Assembly: GCA_016584305.1 (NCBI GenBank) | Contig: JACEEZ010018147.1 | Span: 80,001-144,000, forward strand | Length of the DNA: 64,000 bases | Origin: Chionoecetes opilio | Taxonomy: Eukaryota; Arthropoda; Malacostraca; Decapoda; Majidae | Reading direction: 5' to 3' | Shown here: piece after piece, positions 55,928-64,000 of the stretch | Layout: each line of letters opens with the position of its first letter | How positions within the stretch are numbered: position 1 is the stretch's first letter | Program-made: the position numbers and the translations under genes | Notes under the pieces: generated by a model | Database searches by the model: none | The model's input: the letters and a program-made list of their open reading frames with translations, nothing else | What the model was told of the DNA's origin: nothing

Positions 55928-57488
55928 CTAAAGTACAGTCTGGTTCTCAGACCAGGTCTTTCCAATATGAGTGGTATAAAAGTCTGTACTGTACTGTATA
56001 CTGTAGTCTTTCACGGTTCCACAGACGGTGCATTTGCATAATGCTGTGCATGGTAGGCGATTTTTATGGCATGAACAGTTCACTTTCTCTTTGCACGCAC
56101 CTTTGCATCCACACCTAACTAGTTCAAGTACTGCACGTGGTGCTGGCTTTTCGAGACATTGTACTGGTATAAGGTTTTTGTCGTCATTTAGTTTCCATCC
56201 ATTGCCCTCTGGGAGCAGGTTCTTTGGCCTTGGTTCTTGGTAGGTTTTGTCTCTTTTGGACATCAGGTTGGCACGTTGTATGTGAGGTTTCAGAGTGCTT
56301 CGCGTCGTTGGAAGCTTTTCACCCTCCAAGCTCTTGACCTTGAACAGTTCCCATCGAAGATCTGCCAATGTGACGCACAAACTTTTGCTGGAGTATACAC
56401 TGCAGACGAACGTCTCGACATTGACAACATCAGCTTCAGGAAGATTGTCTGAACATCCAAAGATCTGGAAAGTCTTGATAATCTTGCTGCTCGAAGGTAG
56501 TTGCAGGAACTTGGTTATCCACTCTTTCTTCGATATACTTTAGAACTTTCCACCCCAATCCGCGCCAGTGAAGTTGTGCAGTCCTATCAAAGCCTTTGAC
56601 TTCTCCGTTCCAATCGCAGTGCACCGCTCTTTGATGTCAATTGTCCGGAAGAACTTCGCTCTGCCAGTTAACATCTTCAATTGTCCTGGGATGGTGTGGT
56701 TGGCAACAAGATCAATCAACAACAAGAACACATCTGTGTCAGGGGACCACACATACATGTCTCGCGTTGACGTTCCTTGTCTTGCTGCCTCGATGACATG
56801 AAGCGGGATCTGTGTATCAGCTTCCTCGTGATTGTGAGTGGACATATTCTGACTGATGATGTTGTTTGCATTGGTGTATGCTGATGACCCATACACAACA
56901 ACAAGCCCTTTGTTACTCCCAGAGAAATGCTTCAGCAATCGTTTCCCAAGAAATTCTGTGAGCTGGGACTTGGTGTCTACATGAGATAGCAGAAGCTTCA
57001 TAGGAACATTGCGTATGTTCATCGCGTCTTGTATTATGAACTTCACTGGTTGTGCTGAGCCTGCTCGCTTGGAACGTGTTTTTTCTTTCATAGATCCCGT
57101 TATATAGCGGTCGAAGATGATTCGTCCTTCACTGTACCAATTCATCATGTTGTCGATTCTCTTGACAAATGCATCAGCCAGGTCACTAATTGTGTGCATC
57201 CCTGGAAGCTTCTTAATACCCTGTACGACCGCTTGTCCATCAATGATGATGACCGTTTCTCTGGCGAAACTGGATTCCATCAACTTCGTCATCGTCAACA
57301 GAGTTACTTGTTGGGTGCAGACCGACATAATCCTCGATGGATTCTGGATGTTCTTCGACGCCCTCTGTGGTACCCTCCATTCCCTCATCGTTGGTCAGAG
57401 CAACGATTTCAGTTGGTACCTCTTGGATGCGTGGTGTAGTGTTGTCTGATCCAAATACTGGTGGTGTATATGACTCGATTTCCTTCAT
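55928..57488 (-). pseudogene. PIN/XPG-nuclease-like protein with Cys-rich CXC tail
   Basis: The minus-strand frame 57,388-55,928 (487 codons) is open except for one TAA at 56,540-56,542. Upstream, a different frame from 57,488 (MKEIESYTPPVFGSDN) joins it by a shift near 57,300, just before LLTMTKLMESSFARETVIII. Conserved acidic blocks are IIDGQ, FDRY, HEEADTQ, SPDTDV and HNFTGADW, spaced as in PIN/FEN-type nucleases. The C-terminal part has LRWELF, LKPHIQRAN and a cluster C-x-C-x3-C-x5-C-x-C-x6-C-x3-C-x-C-x2-C, close to the Tesmin/CXC pattern. From memory similar proteins occur in many copies in cnidarian, echinoderm and crustacean genomes. They are unnamed and probably transposon-borne. The nuclease call is inference from the acidic residues. 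Confidence 0.6.
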
Positions 57489-57843
57489 GAACGAGCTCTT
57501 GTCATCAATACATCATACATACATCAATAATTATTCCAGATATCAATTAAATATTTGGTACATAAATGAATAATGATATGAGGAAGACATCTGATTTTTT
57601 CATAATTTTCCTATTAATATTTTAAGAGATAAAAATAGTTATATCAATATTAGCGCTTTCATTTCGGGCGATAAACGGTACCCCCCTTTAAGCCCCCACA
57701 AAAACCCAAATTCCCAAAAGTAAAATTGCCACCCAAGTTTTTCTGTCTACTAAGACCCTATAGATGCCATTTAAACAATAAAATCGCTTTTGGCACGCAA
57801 TTCCCACGGGATCACATTTCAGGTACACGGCGAACCTGACTAG
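57489..57843. other. Unassigned; possible upstream part of a CXC gene on the plus strand
   Basis: AT-rich first, then from about 57,660 a stretch leading without clear border into the CXC cluster on the plus strand. No motif recognised. A TAG at 57,840 stops the frame just before the cluster. Confidence 0.35.
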
Positions 57844-58030
57844 TGGATAAAAGACGACAAAACAAAGTCACTGCTGCCAAAAACTCTACCCACAAATATC
57901 AAACTTGCGCCAGACAGAATTCTAAAGCTGATCAAGTGCACCTGCAAAAGTGGAAACCCATGCAAAACTTCAAAATGCAGATGTAACCATGGCAAATTAT
58001 CATGCACAATATTTTGCTCATGCTCATGCT
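57844..58030 (+). pseudogene. Second CXC-type cysteine cluster, fragment
   Basis: The plus-strand frame reads KLAPDRILKLIKCTCKSG, then a cluster C-x-C-x5-C-x4-C-x-C-x6-C-x3-C-x-C. The pattern is like that of the minus-strand gene 2 kb away, but the sequence is different, so it is a related family and not a recent copy. It is cut at its end by RTE copy B at about 58,036. Confidence 0.5.
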
Positions 58031-58035
58031 CATGC

Positions 58036-60345
58036 ATGATTCTGCAAAGACATCCATTAATAAAGGCATCGATTCGCCTCTTTAAGTCGCTATTTAGTGT
58101 CCATGTCTCACAGCCATTGAGTAAGACAGGGATCACAAGTGACTTGAAGATCCAGATCTTTGTCCTTCTGCACAGGTACCGACAACGCCAAATACTTGTG
58201 TTGAGCGAGTCCATAATACCATGGGCTTTGCCTATCCGCCGTAAAACTTCTTGACGTGACCCATCGTCAATCTGGACTGCGCTACTTAGGTATGTACAAC
58301 TTTCCAAGATCTGAATGTCCCCGTCGCACGCATTAAGAGACTGTACTGTTTCATCTAGTAAGCTTCCAAACACCCGGACCTTGGTTGCTTGGTCTTGGGC
58401 CAGGAAACATCAAGTCCCAAAGAGTTTGCCTCCTCGCGCAGCGCCTTGTTCGAGAACCATCACCAGAGCTTCCAGTGAGTCAGCAAAGATTACCGATTCA
58501 TCGGCGAAACAAGATCAGTGATCTTGGTATAGCCTTCTTGAAATCAACCTAGACTTCAAGCATCAACTGTTGAATCTCCCGTTGGCGTTCCACTAGGACA
58601 CGAAGCGCTAGGATACGGTTAGGTATTATTGACTTACCAGGCGTGAACCCAAACTGCTTAGGTCTCTGATGTTTCAGCAGTTGACTGCAGATCCGTGTCA
58701 GCAATAAATGGGCAAGCATCTTGCCTGGCACGCTGATTAGTGTGATACCGCGGTAGTTAATGCAGTCCGGTCCCCTTTCCCTTTCCAGATAGGGACGACC
58801 TACCCCCTTCTACAGTCATGGGGAATGGTGCCTGTTTGCCAGACGTAAGACAAGACAGCATGCAACCTGCGGATCATAGCCCCACCCCCAGCTTTGACCA
58901 GCTCCGCACTGATATTACAAACACCAGCTGCCTTTCCACCCCTCAACTTTGCTACATCCTCTCTGACTTCGGCAAGAGAGTGTGCGGTTTCGTCGATGGG
59001 AGGATCCTCATCCACTGCACGTAACCCATTGGTGTAAAGCTACCCACTTGGAGGGTCCACCGTGAACAACTGCCAAAAGTACTCAGCTCAACGAGCCACC
59101 TGCTATCCATGTTTGACACGAGGCGTCCATCTGCTGCTCGGATTGCACTCGCCTGAGATGAAGGCTTGAAACTGAGCGTCTTCGGGGCTCGGTAGTCAGG
59201 TCGGAGGTCATTAGTTTTCAAAAGGCCCTTGACATCCCCAACAAGCCTCCTGACATGCCTCTCCTTGTCTCTCCCCAGGAGAGTTCTAGTCCTTCGTGAC
59301 AGAGCCCTGTACTGGTCCTGGTTCCCAGTAAGTTTGGCAGCGCGACTCTCCTCAATATTCTCCACCATCTCCGTCGAGAGAAAACCACGCCCTGACACAA
59401 GCGCTTCTCAATGCACTCTTTGGCAGCCTGAAGAATTTCCCGTATCAAGGTATCCCACAGTTCTACAAGGTCCCCGAGGGCGCCGTGCACATTGAACCGA
59501 TTTGAGACTGCCACTGAATACTCATGGGCACATGTCAAGTCCTTCAGCTTCTCAAAATGAAACACGGTGTGATTACCTCTTGAGATTCTTCTGGACTTGA
59601 CATTAAGTTTTAGTGTAGCAACAACAGGTATGTGCCCAGTTGCAAAAAACTCAGCACCCCCTTAAACCCTGCAGCTCTGGAGGATCCTCCAACGAGTACT
59701 AACGAAAATGTGATCGATCTCCTTAGCTACCCCTTCGGTATTACTATATCATGTCCAGTGGTGCAGCTCTGGTCTCTAATACCAAGAGCCTACAATTCTC
59801 AACATTCCTTTTGCTTGGTCAAGAGAGTGGTGTTAATGTTTCTGGTACCAGAATCATGGGAACCAACACATAACTCATTGCCATCTCTCACAGTGCCATT
59901 TATAGCATTGAAGTCACCCAAGACAATGAGTGTGCCCCGAGGAGGATACTGATCTAATACAGAGCTGAGTTTGGCGTAAAACATTTCCTTTTCTTTACAC
60001 AAAACGGTAGGTACGTACACTGTAACAAGAAACATGAAACCCAAAGTATGTTTCATTCTCACTCGCATTATACGCTCATAAACAGGAGTAACCTCAACAA
60101 CAGACGGCTGCAGTTTGCTGGAGATGCCTATAGCTACTCCCTGGAGACAGGTACCATTGCTCATGCAGTCAGTAGTATTTGTAAGCCCTACTGCTAGTCT
60201 CGCCATTGTCAGGCCTCCTCGTCTCGTAGTGTCCCACCATATCCACCCTCAGCCAACTGAGCTCGCCTAATAGGAGAGGCAGTCGGTGATCATTTGAGAG
60301 GCTCAGAACCTTCCAGGATCTCACACGTAGAGACCTCCGATGGTT
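58036..60345 (-). pseudogene. RTE-type LINE, copy B, endonuclease and RT, 3'-truncated
   Basis: The minus strand runs from the endonuclease start (a WNVLSLS-type block with HRLPLLLGELSWLRVD near 60,290) through GVAIGISSKL, VLGDFNA and the SDH region (60,206-59,640) into RT (59,560-58,036). RT traces include LRGGKAAGVCNISAEL, QFGFTPGKS and LLNGCETWTLNS. Many frameshifts and stops break it. The FADDAV block near 58,500 is damaged. It stops about 250 codons short of the end seen in copy A. Copies A, B and C share the same family. Its upstream end abuts the 75-bp inverted repeat at 60,349. Confidence 0.83.
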
Positions 60346-60348
60346 TAT

Positions 60349-60423
60349 GTGTGGAAATTATCCATAAACCACCCTCTCATAATTGGTAGAGTGGTGGTTT
60401 TGTTTCCCCCCCCCTTGTGAGTG
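60349..60423 (-). repeat. 75-bp inverted repeat, right copy
   Basis: Inverse of 54,572-54,648. It lies directly at the 5' end of RTE copy B, so it could be an RTE 5' region or an independent element. Confidence 0.8.
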
Positions 60424-60674
60424 GGGGGGGGGGGAACCCTGACGGCAACCCATGATTGGTGGTTAAATTCGTTTTAGTCCGCGACTGTCCGGGACTATCG
60501 CCGACAATCGCGAACTAGTCGCCGACTAGTCACCTAATTACGACAACCCGAGCCAACCACGGCGATTTTGGAGCTTCAGCACCCCCCCACCCCAAATCGG
60601 CTACAGTCGGCACCGACTGGATGACTCGGCAAGTCATGACCGGTCGCCGACGCGAGTTATAGATATGTGAACGG
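60424..60674. other. GC-rich unassigned segment, possible MITE
   Basis: Contains repeated cgccgac and cgaactagtcgcc motifs and ends gttatagatatgtgaacggggct. Such GTGAACGGGGC-type ends are seen in small DNA transposons, but a matching inverted end was not found. Confidence 0.3.
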
Positions 60675-61315
60675 GGCTTTATATGCTGCGCATTTCAACA
60701 AATAACAATTCCTTGTGGCAACAGTGGTAGGAATGCCGTCTGTCGCTGTTGTCACACAGTCACACGCTGTTGTCACACACAAGTTATTGATTTGTAGTGC
60801 CCGTGGCGTGGGAGGTGTGTACTGTGTTGCATTGATTTTCGTATTTATTATTATTTTGATCTATCAATATCTGATAGATCTCCCTAAGATGATGAGGAAG
60901 TGTCAACGAATTGAGGATCAAAGCCGTATTTCAACAATTTAATTTGTGTTATGCTGAGCCTGACAGTACTTTAGCAAAATTTGAAGGATATAGATATGAA
61001 AGTGTAAAATAGATATCAACTTTCAGGCTCATATTTCTTATCACTTACTAGAATTGTGACTTGTCTACCGTAGATAACACTTCAGTCGCCAGGACAACGT
61101 TTCTTTTCGATTTACAGACGTCCATAGTGGCGTTAATACTTACATTTCTATATCCATGATTAGATTAGAAAGTAAGAAGGAAATTTCTTATTTTCAAAAC
61201 ACCCTAACTGCGTTGGCTCTCATCGGCGACCCCCCCCCCCCCTCCCTGCCTTTCCTCCAATTGGGCTGGTCAAACCAAAAGTCCTGGGCCGAAATTAAGT
61301 CCCAGTCCACCCCTG
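60675..61315 (+). mobile_element. Internally deleted hAT relative
   Basis: The first 245 bp match the hAT 5' subterminal region at 8,610-8,850. The last 118 bp (61,198-61,315) match the 3' end at 6,892-7,015, ending CAGTCCACCCCTG, the hAT terminal repeat. Transposase sequence between them is absent and replaced by about 275 bp of other sequence. The 5' terminal repeat is missing, so the element is truncated or was joined to another element there. Confidence 0.65.
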
Positions 61316-61317
61316 GT

Positions 61318-61760
61318 GTCTGCCGGCCTTTTCCGAGCACCTCTGAACTGCAGCCTGTATGCTTCTGGCCGAAGTTCGTACACCTTGAGGATGGATGTCT
61401 TAAATTCATCATAATCCTCCAGGTCATCCACGTCCATGCGATCATACGCCTCCAGGGCTTTTCCCTGCAACACTTTAGCTAACAGTCCAACCCACTGTTC
61501 ACGAGGCCACTCAAACTCGCGAGCTTTCTTTTCAAACCTCCTAAACCACTCTGTCACCTTTTCCTCGTCAAAAGCCGGAACTAGCTTGAGACTTCTAGCG
61601 AACCTCATCTCGGCAGTGTTTTTCCCGCGCGGCACGGAGGCGACATACGAGTGGGGGCATGAACTCCAAGCGAGATTTTTCCCAGCTCATACTGCCTCTG
61701 TCTCTCCGTTTCCTCAGACTGCCACTGCCTTTCCGCTTTTCTCTCCTCTGCCTCCCAACT
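61318..61760 (-). pseudogene. LTR-retrotransposon gag fragment, SCAN-like
   Basis: The minus-strand frame from 61,635 reads MRFARSLKLVPAFDEEKVTEWFRR, then EWPREQWVGLL and GKALEAYDRMDVDDLEDYDE, then ILKVYELRPEAYRLQFR. This is the capsid-like helical domain, related to SCAN, found in gag of many Gypsy-type elements. Upstream, in a shifted frame, is a charged ERQWQSEETERQRQYEL stretch typical of the N-terminal part. The fragment is cut at 61,316 by the end of the hAT relative. The start codon is unclear; the frame extends upstream. Confidence 0.72.
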
Positions 61761-62139
61761 TCCTCAATTCCACCCTCCCAACAAAGCCCCCCCGTCGAAA
61801 AACCCTCTCTGGTATACAGGCGTGGAGTGCATTATCCCGGGGTTGTCACCACGGCCACCCGCCAGACGAGGGAGCGGACTGTGGGGTGGGACCACTGATC
61901 TATATAACATGGATCGTGGAAGCCTGGCTCAGCACTGGTTCCAACTGTCCGCCATCTTGCCGTAACCAAAACAAAACCTTGTTCTGCGGCTCGCGTTGCG
62001 TCTGGCTGTGTTATCGCCCCGTCATGCCAAGCTGTGGTTGCTGTCTGGCTGGTTATCGCCTCGTCATGCCAAGCTGTGCTGCTACGTTCTGTACAAAAGA
62101 CCAGGACCTGGAAGTGGCAAATCTTTCCACCTGTGAGTA
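61761..62139. other. Upstream of gag; contains a short tandem duplication
   Basis: No recognised domain. A unit of about 39 bp (agcttggcatgac-like on the minus strand) occurs twice near 61,995-62,080. The stretch may be 5' leader of the retrotransposon. Confidence 0.4.
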
Positions 62140-62330
62140 AACCCACAACACACACACGCACCCCACCACACACCCCCACACAAAACACACCCACACCACC
62201 CACACCACCCACACTCCACCACACACACCCACCCACACCCACACACACACCCACACCCACACCCAAACACACCCAGACACACACACCACACCCACACCCA
62301 CTCCCCCCCCAAAGCCCACCCACTTTTAAT
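62140..62330. repeat. CA-rich (CCCACA)n low-complexity tract
   Basis: Imperfect cacaccc repeats over about 190 bp. Open frames on both strands are artefacts. Confidence 0.9.
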
Positions 62331-62519
62331 CCATCTACCCACCCCAGTCACCAAAACTATATTTAAAAAAAAATAAAGGGGATATGGTTAAACCTTTTTT
62401 TTATAAATTAGATATAGAATTTTAATATATTTTTTTATACTTGTTAAAAATTTGTGGGGAACGGAAGCAGACCGAGGGGGGGATGATACAAATGTTTCAT
62501 AGCGTTCCCTAAAAAAGCG

Positions 62520-62930
62520 GGGTTTGCTCAAAAGGGAGAAGCTTTATTTTGCGAAAAAAAAAAAGAAGAAAAAAAAAGTTTTACCTTGATGGTTAAAGTT
62601 GGGTTTGGGTTTTCATTCAACCTAAAGGTTGGGTTTGGGGTTCTTTAAAAACCTTTAAGTTTTAGGTTGGGTTTTCCTTTAAAACCCTATAAGGTTGGGT
62701 TTTGGGTTTTCTTTAAAACCTTTAAGGTTAGTGGGTTTAGGTTTCTTTAAAACCTATAAATTTTGGGTTTGGGTTTCTTTAATTTTATTATTATTTTTTT
62801 TTTTGGGGGGGGGGGTGCCCCAAAAATTAGAACTATCTCCATTGAAAAAGCACCTATTGTAGGCCAAAAAATATAGTTGATGTTTTTAAAACGACCGCAA
62901 AACTCTCTTTCCATTATTCCCAAAAATTGT
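62520..62930. mobile_element. MITE with TAATGG-type ends, copy 2, expanded centre
   Basis: Right arm (62,840-62,930: agcacctattgtaggccaa, then acgaccgc and cattatt) matches copy 1 at 30,903-31,195. The left outer arm is not clear. The centre holds about five units of a 35-45-bp repeat (aacctataaggttgggtttg), where copy 1 has one. Confidence 0.55.
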
Positions 62931-63324
62931 TCGTAGTCTATATAAAACCCTAGTCGTTTCTTTACATTTCAGCTCAGATTTGAATTTGGACTACTAGATT
63001 TAAAAAACGACACCAGGTATGTACGAAAATACCAAAATCAGTGTACAAAAACAACCTACTTCAATTCAATATCCCAAAAATTAAGAAAGGGTTTTTTTGA
63101 TTGGGCCCCAAAGGGTTTTTTGTTTAAAATTTAAAAACTTCCCGAATCCGAGAGTAGCTTCTATGGACCACTGTGGCTCGCGCCGTACCGTGGCCGCGGC
63201 GGGAAGGGGGCTGGGGGCCGTTATAGTGGACCCAGAAATGCGCGTTCGCCCCATTAGGTCAGGGGCACACCCCACACTCGGGGGCTAAAAACTGCACTTT
63301 AAACCCCTCGCTTTACCACATTCA
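62931..63324. other. Unassigned
   Basis: No gene recognised. A GC-rich patch lies at 63,175-63,290. Confidence 0.4.
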
Positions 63325-63630
63325 CCAAAACCTGTCATACACACCTGACGGCCCCCGCAACACACCTGTCACTTTAAAACCTGACGGCCCCCGCAAGGGA
63401 AAACCGTCAATACACAAATTTTTTACGGCCTCGCAAACACCTGTCACTACCCCACCTGTACGGCCCGCAAACACCTGTCAATAACACCTGTACGGCCTCG
63501 CAAGAAAACCCTGTCCATACACACCTGTACGGGCCTCGCAAAAACAACCTGTCACTTTCACATCTGTACGGCCTCGCCCAAGGGCAAACCCGTCACTCCC
63601 CCACCTGTACGGGCCCCGCAACACACCGGG
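63325..63630. repeat. Minisatellite of CACCTGTACGGCCTCGCAA units
   Basis: About eight copies of a 32-42-bp unit containing cacctgtacggcctcgcaa and cacctgtcac, with many small errors. Confidence 0.75.
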
Positions 63631-64000
63631 GTTGTGTTTTCACCGTAAATAAAAAGATTGGGAAAGGGTTTGGGCGAGCACTAGGGTTTGGAAAGTTTTA
63701 GTAGTAGTAGTAAAGGGGTTTAAAGTAGTTGTAGGTTGGGAATAGTAGTAGTAGGTGGTAATTTTAGTAGTTTGTAGTAGGTTTTTTAAAGGGTAGTAGG
63801 TGGTTTAAAATAGGGGGTACACATTTCCAGACAGCCAAAACCCAGCCCCCGCCCCGGCCGGGGGATGGGATTTTTTTTGGGTTTTGACAAGTTGGGGGCT
63901 GGTGACTTCAGGGATCCCCGGCCACAGCTAGCCCAGATCGGGGATCCATGTTAATAGACAGTTTGGGGGGGGACGGGCGGTTTTAAAGACACGTGCTCGG
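63631..64000. other. Low-complexity (TAG)n stretch, then unassigned
   Basis: 63,698-63,800 is rich in TAG/GTA repeats. Beyond it a GC-rich homopolymer-distorted stretch reaches the window edge. Confidence 0.6.

Noticed and set aside
60715..60942. Small open frame with a hydrophobic segment, shared with 8,574-8,759
   Set aside because: It lies in the repeated hAT 5' subterminal region. Differences between the copies change amino acids freely, so coding constraint is not supported.

Overview
This window reads as accessory, transposon-dense DNA from an invertebrate animal. It is most likely an arthropod and probably a decapod crustacean. That is inferred from the mix of repeats: dinucleotide tracts, RTE/CR1/Jockey-type LINE fragments of kinds I remember from crab and shrimp genomes, and AACCT-rich stretches. 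No host gene could be recognised with confidence. Nearly every coding trace belongs to a mobile element, and most are broken.

Layout. 1-3.3 kb: RTE-type LINE copy A on the minus strand, split by one in-frame stop. 4.7-9.7 kb: CR1 and Jockey-like LINE fragments, the latter cut by a 2,487-bp hAT transposon with matching ends and near-identical 8-bp flanks. 10-24 kb: mostly unassignable, homopolymer-rich sequence with a very degraded RTE copy C at 18.9-21.0 kb; much of this looks like poor consensus. 24.4-27.7 kb: long AT tract and a Penelope-like element with RT, GIY-YIG nuclease and a hammerhead-like motif. 28.8-50.0 kb: one LINE (called LINE-B here) on the minus strand, with ORF1, endonuclease, RT and a C-terminal Cys/His motif. 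It is split first by an 11.1-kb ISL2EU-type DNA transposon (29,803-40,904) and again by a GC-rich block (about 42.7-48.5 kb) built from a 1.65-kb direct duplication. 54.5-58 kb: a BEL/Pao integrase piece and a nuclease-like gene with a Cys-rich CXC tail. 58-61.8 kb: RTE copy B, an internally deleted hAT relative and a retrotransposon gag piece. 62-64 kb: minisatellites and low-complexity DNA.

The best supported story is the nesting at 29-50 kb. The ISL2EU element carries a THAP plus DDE transposase gene on the plus strand and a SAP-SWIM-YqaJ gene on the minus strand. Removing the element with one copy of its AT target duplication rejoins the LINE-B reading frame codon for codon. Several smaller inverted-repeat elements then landed inside the ISL2EU element. 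The least explained parts are the nuclease/CXC gene at 55.9-57.5 kb and the GC-rich duplicated block.
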